Of a stretch of DNA of 64,000 nucleotides, positions 42,554 through 51,264 are shown piece after piece. Each line of letters begins with the position of its first letter. The stretch's first letter is position 1. The notes below the pieces were generated by a model. That model was not told the origin of the DNA, ran no database searches, and saw only the letters and a program-made list of their open reading frames with translations. Location: contig CANLVO010000002.1 of the NCBI GenBank assembly GCA_947494645.1, positions 1-64,000 on the forward strand, written 5' to 3'. The DNA is from an uncultured Litoreibacter sp. (GTDB lineage: Bacteria > Pseudomonadota > Alphaproteobacteria > Rhodobacterales > Rhodobacteraceae). The position numbers were made by a program, and so were the translations under genes.

Positions 42554-43390
42554 TCAGACAACTGGCGCGCAGACCTCGGTCTTCAGCGCATCCGGCGGTG
42601 TATCCTGTGGCCCGTTCAAGTATATCTCCATCGCGGGTGCGTCCCGCAATTCCAAGCCATGCTTAGGAATATACGTCCCATACAAATAGTCATACGCCGC
42701 CTTCAGCCCCGCATAAGGCCCGGTGAAATGCAGCACCGCAAATCGTCCACCCTCCGCCGTAACGTTCTCCATCACGTCGGGAACCTCCGTGCCATCGGCC
42801 AGCAGGACACCTGCCAAGGAGCGTAGCTCAGGCTCCGGCACTGCATTCGGATCATCGTAGTATAACCCGACCATCCCCCGCATCGCAGGCAGCATCCCGC
42901 GTGTGGCCATAATCGTGCCAGCCTTCTGAAATTGCTCACCGATTTCAAGATAGCTGCCCTTGTGATGCAAAGCGGCCAAGGGGCGGTCAGGGTGGGTTTC
43001 AACGTCTACAGGGTACATTGGGTGGTCTCCTTCATGGGGTTCAGGCAACGACCCGGTCAGGTCGCCACGGTTGCGGAACGCCACGGGGGACAACCCGTAT
43101 TCCTCGCCAAACACCCGCGTGAAGCTGCCAACATTCGGATAGCCCACACGCGCGGCAATTTCAGCGACACTCCAATCCTGCTGCACCAGCCAACACGCCG
43201 CCCGGTGCATCCGAATTTCACGCGTCACTTGTGCGGCCGTTTTGCCCATCATGCCCGTAAAGACACGGTGCCAGTGAAACCGGCTCATCGCCGCCACATC
43301 CGCCAGCGAGTCCAGCGACAGGTCCCCGGCGGGGTTGTCGTGGATATAGCTGATCACCCGCAGCAGGCGTTTCTCATAGGAGTTGGTCAC
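42554..43390 (-). CDS. AraC-family regulator with GyrI-like effector domain
   Basis: The 278-residue protein has its AraC double helix-turn-helix at the N-terminus (SLDSLADVAAMSRFHWHRVF and VAEIAARVGYPNVGSFTRVF) and a C-terminal GyrI-like ligand-binding domain from about residue 122 (PVDVETHPDRPLAALHHKGSY). This is the Rob/SoxS-plus-GyrI architecture used to sense small hydrophobic molecules. It is divergent from accA across 119 bp, but there is no evidence that it controls it. Confidence 0.88.
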   Translation of the reverse strand: MTNSYEKRLLRVISYIHDNPAGDLSLDSLADVAAMSRFHWHRVFTGMMGKTAAQVTREIRMHRAACWLVQQDWSVAEIAARVGYPNVGSFTRVFGEEYGLSPVAFRNRGDLTGSLPEPHEGDHPMYPVDVETHPDRPLAALHHKGSYLEIGEQFQKAGTIMATRGMLPAMRGMVGLYYDDPNAVPEPELRSLAGVLLADGTEVPDVMENVTAEGGRFAVLHFTGPYAGLKAAYDYLYGTYIPKHGLELRDAPAMEIYLNGPQDTPPDALKTEVCAPVV

Positions 43391-43509
43391 GTCATTGCCC
43401 TTCGTCTCGTTCCAACCCTGTCATGACACGCCCCCGATTCACAAATCTTGCGGAGTTGTATCGCCTTGCTCAAAACGCCATATAGGAGCAAGACAAAGCG
43501 GAGCAGACA

Positions 43510-44472
43510 ATGACCAACTACCTCGACTTCGAAAAACCCCTCGCCGATATTGAAGGCAAGGCCGAAGAGCTCCGCGCCATGGGCCGTCAGAACGAAGATA
43601 TGGATGTCGAGAAAGAGGCCAAGGCCCTTGACGACAAGGCCGCCAAGATGCTCGACGATCTCTACAAGGACCTTACGCCATGGCGCAAATGTCAGGTCGC
43701 CCGCCACCCTGACCGCCCGCATTGCAAAGACTATATCGAGGCACTGTTTGACGAATACACGCCGCTGGCAGGCGACCGCAATTTCGCAGACGACCACTCC
43801 GTGATGGGCGGCCTCGCCCGGCTTGACGGGGTGCCTGTGATGGTGATCGGTCATGAAAAAGGCCACGACACCAAAACCCGGATCGAGCGCAATTTCGGCA
43901 TGGCCCGCCCCGAGGGCTACCGCAAAGCCATCCGCCTGATGGAGCTTGCTCATAAATTCAACTTGCCCGTGATCACCCTCGTCGACACCCCCGGCGCCTA
44001 TCCCGGTAAGGGCGCGGAAGAACGCGGCCAATCCGAGGCCATCGCGCGGTCCACCCAGAAATGCCTTGAGATCGGCGTGCCGCTCATCTCAGTCATCATC
44101 GGCGAGGGCGGCTCCGGCGGCGCCGTGGCCTTTGCCACCGCCAACAAAGTCGCGATGCTGGAGCACTCGATCTACTCCGTCATCAGCCCTGAGGGTTGCG
44201 CCTCGATCCTGTGGAAAGACGCCGAAAAAATGCGCGAAGCCGCCGAAGCCCTCCGCCTCACCGCCCAGGACCTCCACAAGCTCGGCGTCTGCGACGTGAT
44301 CATCTCAGAGCCCAAAGGCGGCGCCCAACGCGCCCGCGATCAGGTCATCAAGAAGGTCGGCACACAGCTGAGCAAGATGCTCAAAGACCTGTCCAAACAA
44401 GACAGCGCCGCCCTCATCAAAGCCCGCCGCAAGAAATACCTTGATCTGGGAAAAAAAGGCCTAGCGGCCTAA
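43510..44472 (+). CDS. accA: acetyl-CoA carboxylase carboxyltransferase subunit alpha
   Basis: A 320-residue Acc[19 protein letters not shown] at the N-terminus, then [18 protein letters not shown] and the carboxyltransferase core [19 protein letters not shown] and [13 protein letters not shown]. It pairs with AccD to transfer CO2 from biotin to acetyl-CoA, the first step of fatty-acid synthesis. A GGAG sequence precedes the ATG. Stands alone, as is usual for accA. Confidence 0.96.
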   Translation: MTNYLDFEKPLADIEGKAEELRAMGRQNEDMDVEKEAKALDDKAAKMLDDLYKDLTPWRKCQVARHPDRPHCKDYIEALFDEYTPLAGDRNFADDHSVMGGLARLDGVPVMVIGHEKGHDTKTRIERNFGMARPEGYRKAIRLMELAHKFNLPVITLVDTPGAYPGKGAEERGQSEAIARSTQKCLEIGVPLISVIIGEGGSGGAVAFATANKVAMLEHSIYSVISPEGCASILWKDAEKMREAAEALRLTAQDLHKLGVCDVIISEPKGGAQRARDQVIKKVGTQLSKMLKDLSKQDSAALIKARRKKYLDLGKKGLAA

Positions 44473-44610
44473 CCCTATTTGCGCACTAAACGAAGTCCGG
44501 GCTTTAGGGGTTGGGACCAGAAACAGGCTGAGATCATCGCCACAGCGACGGTCTGCTTTGAACCGAGAGTGTCAGATGCAGCATGATGTTTGAGTTACCG
44601 TTCTGGCGCG

Positions 44611-44988
44611 TTATTTCCCAATGAAATAGGCCCGGCGTTCGAGCAATGCGCTCGACAAATAGTCAACGAGCAATCGCGCGCGACGCACACGCCGCAATCC
44701 GCTGTCGAAAAGGACCTACGTTGATCGGCGTTGATCCAAATCGGTGCCAGGCAAGCGTTGCATCTCGGGAAACACAGTCTGCACTCAGTTGGCGACATAC
44801 GTCGTACTAGCACCTTGCCCCTCGGCCTTTAGGGTCAACCCGCTAGCGTTTCTGGGAAAGAGCTGCGCTTCCAGCCCCTCGACATGGGGGCGTATGGTGG
44901 CGTGGGTGCCCTCCCTCTGCTCTGCACCAGCACGAAGGGACACCGAGCGGGCGACGGCAAGAAAGGAAGGAAGCGATTTCCAATCCAT
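44611..44988 (-). pseudogene. decayed LysR-family regulator
   Basis: From 44988 the minus strand encodes MDWKSLPSFLAVARSVSLRAGAE and a LysR helix-turn-helix (THATIRPHVEGLEAQL), then stops at 44785. Beyond it, two other frames encode a LysR C-terminus, VFPEMQRLPGTDL and RRARLLVDYLSSALLERRAYF, ending at a stop at 44611. About 170 residues of the effector domain are missing and at least two frame changes are needed, so this is a pseudogene. It is divergent from the decayed oxidoreductase at 45089. The rest of the gap 44473-45088 holds no gene I can support. Confidence 0.8.
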
Positions 44989-45088
44989 GACCATTGTAAC
45001 GCTTTTGAACCAATATGGTTCACCATAGGCAATGCTTAGACTAATTTAATTCCAGTATCTCCCGGCGTATTCAATCAAGGAGATCGAT

Positions 45089-45719
45089 ATGGAAACGACA
45101 TTCACTACCTGGGGCGTCAGCCGCTACGGTGGCCCTGAAGTTCTAAAGTCTGTATCGCGCTCTGTTCCAACACCGGGCACGGCGCAGGTTCAGCCGGGTG
45201 ACAATGTGCTTATCTTGGGCCGGTCCGGTAGCCTGGGGACAGCGGCAGTTCAGTTTGCCAAGGCCTTGGGGGCTACGGTAACCGCCAGTGTCAGTGCGAA
45301 GAATACCCAACTTCTTAGGTCTCTGGGAGCTGATCCGGTGGTCGACTACGAGACCGAGGACCCATTGAAGCGCCATGCCGAATATGATGTCGTGTTCGAC
45401 ACGTTTGGGGTTTCCTCTTTTGGGTCCACAAAGACTTCCTTGACCGAGTTTGGGCGACATATTTGCCCAGTCCTCGGGCTGACATTGCTGCGTGATATGA
45501 TCCTGACGGGTTTCTTGGGCGGTAAGAAAGCGAAATTTGCCGCAGCCGGTATGTCAAAACCCGAGGTCCATCGTGAAGAACTGGCAGAAATACTCTCTGC
45601 CTATTGAGAATGATCAATTCTCGCCTGTGATGGACAGGGGCTATCCGCTTGCTGATCTGGTCGAAGCGCATCGCTATGTCGAGACAGGCCGCAAGTGGGG
45701 CAATGTCGTTGTGATATGA
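45089..45719 (+). pseudogene. decayed MDR-superfamily quinone oxidoreductase/alcohol dehydrogenase
   Basis: The frame opens normally (METTFTTWGVSRYGGPEVL) but the substrate-binding part is deleted: residues go straight from PTPGTAQV to QPGDNVLILGRSGSLGTAA, the Rossmann motif, omitting about 100 residues. Near 45598 an indel breaks the frame: the first frame stops at 45607 while another continues as ENDQFSPVMDRGYPLADLVEAH to 45719, the normal MDR C-terminus. Both lesions argue for loss of function. Its divergent regulator is decayed too. Confidence 0.8.
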
Positions 45720-45812
45720 GTGATGGAAGGAAGAGCATAGACAGTCAAATCTCGAAGTTCGTCTCCGCGGGTTTGCTACTTCGAGACGTCTCTCTTCAGC
45801 AGTTTTCGAACG

Positions 45813-46673
45813 CTAGCGATGCCTCGCGAGAAGCAAGAACATGGGTAGCGCCGTCCCGAGCCAGACAACGCTATAGAGCGCTGCTGGAATCGCATAGGCG
45901 TTAAAAGTAGGGCCGTTCGCAACCAGCAATCCGGCAATTGCTAGCGCCAGCGCCCCGTTTTGAACGCCGGTCTCTACCGAAATGGTTTTTGCTTCTCGGT
46001 CTGACGCACCGAGTACGCGCGAGACTGCAAAACCAATAACCGACAATGCGGTTACCAGAGCAAACAACCCCAGTCCAAGCCGTGTGAGATTGTCTGCTAC
46101 AACTTGCCAATTTGATATGATCGCCCCAGCGATGACCCCAACGAACAGAGCCACCGCCACCTTGGCCAGCATTGGCCCAATCACAGCCGTGGCGGTCGGC
46201 GCGGCAGCACGCAGCCCCACACCAAGTACGATCGGGAGCGCAGTCAGAAGAAATGCTGTGATCGCCGTCGATGCAATATCGACTTCGGGCGCGGTGGACC
46301 CCATGAAATGGGTTACTGCGAAATCAAGAACTACCGGTATGGTTACCACGCAAGACAAGCTGAAAGTAGCCGTCAGCGTTACCGAGAGCGCCACATCCCA
46401 ATTTGCGAGCTTTGTAATGATGTTGCTTGCAGCCCCGCCCGGGCAGGCGGCGAGGATCATAATTCCGACTGCGGTCTCGCCCGTGAAACCAAAGACCCGA
46501 GTAATGGCGTAGCCAATCACTGGAAGCAGGACGATCTGGTTCAGTGCCCCTATCAGGAATGCACGCGGACGTTCCGCTATTCGTCGAAAGTCCGATGGTA
46601 TGAGCCCCAAACCAAGGCTGAACATAATGACCACAACAGCCATGGGCAGAAGCGCCGAAACAAAAACGTCCAT
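45813..46673 (-). CDS. bile-acid:sodium-symporter-family permease
   Basis: A 286-residue inner-membrane protein with nine to ten hydrophobic segments. ILAACPGGAASNIITKLANWD is the conserved crossover helix region of the BASS family and ETGVQNGALALAIAG the second one, both close to the sodium sites. The family carries organic anions with sodium; the bacterial substrates are diverse. Ends 94 bp from the convergent pseudogene. Confidence 0.88.
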   Translation of the reverse strand: MDVFVSALLPMAVVVIMFSLGLGLIPSDFRRIAERPRAFLIGALNQIVLLPVIGYAITRVFGFTGETAVGIMILAACPGGAASNIITKLANWDVALSVTLTATFSLSCVVTIPVVLDFAVTHFMGSTAPEVDIASTAITAFLLTALPIVLGVGLRAAAPTATAVIGPMLAKVAVALFVGVIAGAIISNWQVVADNLTRLGLGLFALVTALSVIGFAVSRVLGASDREAKTISVETGVQNGALALAIAGLLVANGPTFNAYAIPAALYSVVWLGTALPMFLLLARHR

Positions 46674-46785
46674 GTGCCGTCGACCCCGCTTTTGTAGGAC
46701 CCAAACCTGTCGGCAGATTATGCGATTGTGGCAGATTTGACGAGAGTGCAGCAGGCTAGGCTGGCAGTCGCGGCTGTGGCTTCTA

Positions 46786-47463
46786 TTAGGCTGGAAGGGC
46801 GAGTGATTGCGGTCTAGCCATGCCGTCGTTCATGGGGCCCGTGGCAATCTGAGCACTTGGCTCACAGTATTCTAGCCTTGAGGACGTACCTTGCCGCGAC
46901 CCTTTGACGAAGCGTGGTGACATGCCAATTGATTGAGCCGCGATGAAGTTGCGCCGGTGGGCTACGATAACCTCAGCCTCATGATGCGCGACCTCCATTG
47001 CGGCCGCGCATGATGCGAGACCAGCAGCGGTCGTTTCGACGTGGAGTGGGTCCGACAAGGTCGTCAGATGTCCAAGTTTTGAGGCGTTTGTCAGCAGCGC
47101 TGCCGACCGCACCATATTGGTTGTGAGCAAGGGATAGTCGGAGACGAAACCCGTCGGTCTCGCAGTTCCATTCCGACCGAGAAGGTCCGAGGACACGGCC
47201 TTGTACGGCATTAGTGTTGTGTCCCAGATATCGTCATGGAGTATGTCGAGATACGATACGATCAGGCGTTCACGCTGTTCTTTGGAGCACGGAAGATGAT
47301 TGAGGAAGCCAAGCATTGTTGTCGTGGAGAGAAGCCGCACATGATCCCTAATGGTTAAGGCTGAAGGGAACCCGTGACGTTCGCACGCGCGGTTAAAAGC
47401 CTCCCGCTCAAGCTGAGAGACGTTGCACAAGGCGTGGACGGAACAAATGATGAGAGCTTTCAT
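46786..47463 (-). CDS. HAD-like protein without catalytic aspartates
   Basis: The 225-residue protein resembles a CbbY-type HAD hydrolase in layout: MKALIICSVHALCNVSQLEREAFNRACERHG mirrors the usual motif I and cap region, and HRRNFIAAQSIGM the motif IV region. But motif I reads ICSVHAL where the family has FDVDGT, and EDS-x-NGL is AHRRNFI, so nucleophile, general acid and metal ligands are all gone. Enzymatic activity is unlikely. ATG at 47463 has AAGGAGA 7 nt upstream. The family relation is inference by eye. Confidence 0.6.
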   Translation of the reverse strand: MKALIICSVHALCNVSQLEREAFNRACERHGFPSALTIRDHVRLLSTTTMLGFLNHLPCSKEQRERLIVSYLDILHDDIWDTTLMPYKAVSSDLLGRNGTARPTGFVSDYPLLTTNMVRSAALLTNASKLGHLTTLSDPLHVETTAAGLASCAAAMEVAHHEAEVIVAHRRNFIAAQSIGMSPRFVKGSRQGTSSRLEYCEPSAQIATGPMNDGMARPQSLALPA

Positions 47464-47529
47464 GATGGTCTCCTTCTGGTCGAATTGCGGGTGACGGGCC
47501 GAGACAGCGCTGTTTTGGAGCACAGACGC

Positions 47530-47607
47530 TCAAAGGAACAACGCGACATTCCAACCGGTGGCGAGCAGCACAGAAAGTGATGAGAAGTAGATGACGTAGA
47601 ACTGCAT
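47530..47607 (-). CDS. possible 25-residue hydrophobic peptide
   Basis: An ATG at 47607, preceded by AGAGG about 7 nt upstream, opens a 25-codon frame (MQFYVIYFSSLSVLLATG then WNVALFL) that would be a single membrane helix. It lies in the leader region of the HAD-like gene. It could equally be chance. The remainder of the 47464-47803 gap shows nothing else. Confidence 0.25.
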   Translation of the reverse strand: MQFYVIYFSSLSVLLATGWNVALFL

Positions 47608-47803
47608 TTGATCGCCTCTGGTTGATGTTGCTAAGAAACGAATAGGTCAGCTTGCAGCCCATGAATTGACCGACGGGGCCAGCGTTTTGACCTGCACGGC
47701 CAATGTGCGTGGTGCGCAATTGCCGATCTCTCAACACACGGATAATGGTTGAGCAGTGACCCAAGCTCTCAGGTCATATGCCCCCAAATGAGAGGAGACA
47801 TTC

Positions 47804-48298
47804 ATGACCGAGAACCGCCGAACACTCCACTTGCTTTGCGGCAAAATCGCTGCAGGCAAATCTACGTTGGCAGCAAAACTCGCCGCCGCGGACAACACCG
47901 TTCTGATCGCGGAAGATGCGTGGCTTGCAGCGCTTTTTTCGGAGCAGTTGCAACAGCCGAAGGACTACCTGCGGTGTGCAAAGAAGTTGCGGTCTGCGAT
48001 GAACCTTCATGTAGTGGAGTTGCTGAATGCAGGCGTCTCGGTGGTACTCGACTTTCAAGGAAACACGATTGAAAGCCGCGCGTGGATGCGTGATTTACTC
48101 GATCAAACGGACGCGGATCATCAGTTTCACGTTTTGATGCCACCGGATGAGGTGTGTCTTGCGCGGTTGCGTGCGCGAAATGAAAACGGTGTTCATCCGT
48201 TTGCCGTGAGCGAAGAGCAGTTCCATCATATCAGTGCTTACTTCGTTCCGCCGACCCCCGATGAAGGGTTCAATCTTGTTATTCATGACCAATCATGA
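47804..48298 (+). CDS. small P-loop kinase-like ATPase
   Basis: A 164-residue protein of the P-loop kinase type: Walker A is GKIAAGKST (residues 13-21), SVVLDFQGNT a Walker-B-like strand, and LARLRARNENGVHPF an arginine-rich lid. It resembles zeta-toxin/shikimate-kinase-like small kinases, but no antitoxin gene is adjacent. Likely phosphorylates a small molecule; substrate unknown. GAGGAGA is 7 nt before the ATG. Confidence 0.75.
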   Translation: MTENRRTLHLLCGKIAAGKSTLAAKLAAADNTVLIAEDAWLAALFSEQLQQPKDYLRCAKKLRSAMNLHVVELLNAGVSVVLDFQGNTIESRAWMRDLLDQTDADHQFHVLMPPDEVCLARLRARNENGVHPFAVSEEQFHHISAYFVPPTPDEGFNLVIHDQS

Positions 48299-48335
48299 GC
48301 GGTGACTGGGGCCGCACTGGCCCCGCCTAGTAGAT

Positions 48336-48845
48336 TCAGACAGGTTGTATTTGGTTCTGCGTCATCCAAAGCAGTGCGAACAACAACAGAGCAGCGGATA
48401 CAGCGGATGCTGCTGTCCGAATAGTGTTCCAAAAAGTCCAACGTGGCAGATAGGTTCTGGTCCAATAATCACTTGCTTCTGCCGAAGAAGCGTCCATTCC
48501 GGCAAGAGCCTCATTCATTGGCACATTAAAGACAACTGTGACGCCAAAGCACCCCAAGAAATATACAACGCCCGCCAAAACAAGCAGGGTTCCTGGCTCG
48601 TTTCCAACGACAAATCCCCCATACGCAGCGATCGCGAGAGACACAGGTGCCATGCCGATGAACAGGGCCATGAATACCCAGCGAAAGACCTCGCGGTTAA
48701 TGATCTGCATTGTATCTACACCTCCGCTTTCGCTGGTCTTGGCAAGAGAACGCATGATGAAATCAGAGAATGCCAGAAAGACTCCGCTCACTAGTGCATA
48801 AGCGATGATTGAGAACTGAAAGGTTACAAAGATGAAGGATGTCAT
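48336..48845 (-). CDS. DUF1772 (anthrone-oxygenase-like) membrane protein
   Basis: The start at 48845 gives a 169-residue protein with four hydrophobic segments; FSDFIMRSLAKTSESGGVDTMQIINR and FNVPMNEALAGMD, with W-x-x-W near the end, are typical of DUF1772. Family members in bacteria have no proven activity; some fungal relatives oxygenate anthrones. On the same strand as the DUF4345-like gene that follows upstream. A longer frame upstream lacks family similarity. Confidence 0.8.
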   Translation of the reverse strand: MTSFIFVTFQFSIIAYALVSGVFLAFSDFIMRSLAKTSESGGVDTMQIINREVFRWVFMALFIGMAPVSLAIAAYGGFVVGNEPGTLLVLAGVVYFLGCFGVTVVFNVPMNEALAGMDASSAEASDYWTRTYLPRWTFWNTIRTAASAVSAALLLFALLWMTQNQIQPV

Positions 48846-48910
48846 CGGGGTTTTCTCCCTATACGAATTGGGTTTGGGTAGCCCGCATGATCCGCGCGCC
48901 GCAATCTTGC

Positions 48911-49315
48911 TTAGCTGACTCGGCGACGGACCAAATGCCTGCGGAAGGCGAAAAGGCAAAGGGCGGCTATTGCGATCTCAAGGATCAGCGCACCAATGAT
49001 GCCGACAGATGGTACCCCATCCACGGCCAGACCAACGAACCGTCCGGCTGGAAACGCTAGAAACACTGTAAGGGTTGAGGCGACGGCCAATTGCGCCAAG
49101 GCGGATCGCCAGATCCCAAGAAGCATTAGAATGCCAAGTGTTGTTAGGCAGGCGCCGGGTGCGCGTAGTTCGCTCAACAGACTGGGGTTTTCCCCTAAAG
49201 TAATACCATAGCTGGCGTAGAAGGCATGTGGCGCGAAGGTGATCATTCCACCAATCCCGATAGCCGTGAGGCCGGAGATTCCGAGGGTGATTTTTTCTAT
49301 AGAATGTAGGGTCAC
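48911..49315 (-). CDS. DUF4345-like membrane protein, GTG start
   Basis: Four hydrophobic segments in 134 residues and the FAPHAFYASYGITLGENPSLLSELRAPG stretch resemble DUF4345-type small membrane proteins. GTG at 49315 is preferred because AAGGAA lies 9 nt upstream and the next residues (TLHSIEKITLGISG) begin the first helix. Family call is tentative. Followed by the DUF1772 gene on the same strand. Confidence 0.66.
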   Translation of the reverse strand: MTLHSIEKITLGISGLTAIGIGGMITFAPHAFYASYGITLGENPSLLSELRAPGACLTTLGILMLLGIWRSALAQLAVASTLTVFLAFPAGRFVGLAVDGVPSVGIIGALILEIAIAALCLFAFRRHLVRRRVS

Positions 49316-49380
49316 TGGACGATTCCTTCCAATATTTGAGTTATGGCAGCGGGGCGTGTTGATTACCCCGCCACGTTGGT

Positions 49381-49674
49381 TCAATCCGTTGCAATCAAGT
49401 CGATATCCAAGCTGCAGGCATGAACGTGGGCGTCTCGATCTTGGTCGCGTGGTGTTGTTTTAGTCGACCTGACGGGTTTCACGACAATTCGAGGAAGGAC
49501 ATGTGTTGCGTCGGTTTGCTCTTTGAGTTCTGGCGAGCTGATCTGCCTTGTATTAGAGGCCATGTCCGCACCATCGATCTGATTGACTGGCATTGGGCAA
49601 GCCGCAGCGGTTTCAGACATCTGAAATCCAGAGTGAATAAGCATGACCAGCATGGTAAGTTGTGTCCGTTTCAT
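49381..49674 (-). CDS. hypothetical protein with possible signal peptide, 97 aa
   Basis: A hydrophobic N-terminus (LTMLVMLIHSGF) followed by ETAAACPMP suggests export, but the remainder is polar and unlike any family known to me. No ribosome-binding site stands out. It lies 65 bp upstream of the DUF4345-like gene on the same strand and may be a small exported protein or an accidental frame. Confidence 0.35.
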   Translation of the reverse strand: MKRTQLTMLVMLIHSGFQMSETAAACPMPVNQIDGADMASNTRQISSPELKEQTDATHVLPRIVVKPVRSTKTTPRDQDRDAHVHACSLDIDLIATD

Positions 49675-49740
49675 GTCGGAGGCCCTTCGGAGAAGTGTGG
49701 CTCTTGTGAACGGCTCTAGAGCGCCGCCCGTCTTGAATGC

Positions 49741-50295
49741 TCACGAAGCTATGTGTTCGACAACTTCGCGTAAGACCAATGCCGTTGCTGCGGACCTCAG
49801 ATCTGCCAGCACGTTTGGGTCCGCAACTCGACCTCTGCCGGCATCAAAGACGTCGTAGAAATTCGGAACGGATAAGGCGGCTTTGAGGTCCACTCCGAAG
49901 AATTCGGCCGACCCTTTCGCTGAGGTCCACACGCTTCCGGCACCGCCAGGACCTGGAGAGGTCGCAAGATAGATCGTCGGCTTATCTTGGAAGACCTTTT
50001 GATCAATTCGGCTGGCCCAATCGAACAAGTTCTTGTAGGCGGCGGAATATGTTCCGTTGTGTTCGGCGAATGAGACGATGACCCCGTCCGCGGAACCAAT
50101 CTTATCAAAGAAATCCTTCGCTGCGTCGGGTCGGCCAATCTCTTTTTCAAGGTCTTCGCTATAGATCGGCAACGCGTAGTCATTGAGGTCCAAGACTTCA
50201 ACGTCAGCATCAGGAACCAATGACGCAGTGAATTTTGCAAGCGTCTTGTTGATCGACGTCTTGCTGGTGCTTGCACCGAAAGCCAAAATTTTCAT
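49741..50295 (-). CDS. NADPH-dependent FMN reductase
   Basis: A 184-residue flavodoxin-like protein: FGASTSKTSINKTLAKF binds the FMN phosphate and VSFAEHNGTYSAAYKNLFDW is the second conserved loop of the PF03358 family. It would reduce quinones, azo compounds or metals with NAD(P)H. The start at 50295 has GAGAAC upstream. Followed on the same strand in an array with the NmrA-like gene and AraC regulator. Confidence 0.87.
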   Translation of the reverse strand: MKILAFGASTSKTSINKTLAKFTASLVPDADVEVLDLNDYALPIYSEDLEKEIGRPDAAKDFFDKIGSADGVIVSFAEHNGTYSAAYKNLFDWASRIDQKVFQDKPTIYLATSPGPGGAGSVWTSAKGSAEFFGVDLKAALSVPNFYDVFDAGRGRVADPNVLADLRSAATALVLREVVEHIAS

Positions 50296-50330
50296 GACAG
50301 TTCTCCAGTAAGTTAGGGGAAGTTTCTTTA

Positions 50331-51158
50331 TTAGGCCGCTGTGGCCCAAACACCTTGGGAGGCTGCCGCTAGAGCGAACTCAGCAAAATCGCGTGGCTTG
50401 CGGCCAAGCGCCCGCTCCACACCATCGGTGACATAGGCATTGCGCCCATCAAGCGTTTCGCGAGCGATTTTGGTAAAAACATCGGCCACAAAGTCGTCCC
50501 CCGAGGCCGCGACGTTCGCGTGGAACTCTTCAAAACTGATCGGAACGTGCTGGATGTGTCGCCCGAGCGTGGCGGATAGGACCTCGGCCATATCGGCAAA
50601 GCCCATTAGCCGCGGACCGGTGACTTCATAGCGTTCACCAAGATGGCCGTCTTCTGTCAGCGCTGCGACAACGACGTCTGCGATGTCATCAATGTCGATT
50701 ATCGGCTCGGCAATGTCGCCACCGGGCATGGGTAGAACGCCGCCCAAGATTGGATCCCGAAGGTAACCTTCGCTGAAGTTCTGCGCGAACCACGCCGCAC
50801 GAACGATGGTGAACCCAAGGCCGGAGTTGCGCACGACCTCCTCGCCGAGGCTAGCGAAATGTTCACCGCGCCCAGACAGAAGCACGATTTGCTCCAACCC
50901 GGTGGCACGTGCCACCTTCGTGAATGCTTCCAACTTTTCCACCGCACCGGGAAAGGCAAGATCCGGGAAATAGGTGACATAGGCTTTACTGACGCCTGAA
51001 AGTGCTGGGGCCCAAGTCTCGGGCACCTCCCAATCGAAAGGGATATTCGCGTCTCGCGACCCGCGCCGTACCGCGACGTCCTTGGCTTGCAGACGCGCTA
51101 CAACACGTGATCCGGTTTTTCCATTTGCGCCGACAACGAGGACTGGTTGAGTTGGCAT
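50331..51158 (-). CDS. NAD(P)H-binding NmrA-like reductase
   Basis: The 275-residue atypical SDR has the NmrA/ytfG-type cofactor motif LVVGANGKTGSRVVARLQ at its start, IVRAAWFAQNF and GPRLMGFADMAEVLSATLG. These proteins are NAD(P)H-dependent quinone reductases or redox sensors. GGAGC is upstream of 51158. Thirty-five bp from the FMN reductase on the same strand, so co-transcription is likely. Confidence 0.86.
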   Translation of the reverse strand: MPTQPVLVVGANGKTGSRVVARLQAKDVAVRRGSRDANIPFDWEVPETWAPALSGVSKAYVTYFPDLAFPGAVEKLEAFTKVARATGLEQIVLLSGRGEHFASLGEEVVRNSGLGFTIVRAAWFAQNFSEGYLRDPILGGVLPMPGGDIAEPIIDIDDIADVVVAALTEDGHLGERYEVTGPRLMGFADMAEVLSATLGRHIQHVPISFEEFHANVAASGDDFVADVFTKIARETLDGRNAYVTDGVERALGRKPRDFAEFALAAASQGVWATAA

Positions 51159-51264
51159 GGGTGATGCTCCTTGGCTAAAAGTGATGACCAAGGATTAGGC
51201 AAGCCGCCTGATGAAATATTGACAGCGCCCGCCAGCGTTTTGACTGAGGCTGCCAATGACGGGT

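Noticed and set aside
47804-48298. Zeta toxin
   Set aside because: Only general P-loop kinase features are present and no epsilon-type antitoxin gene is adjacent.
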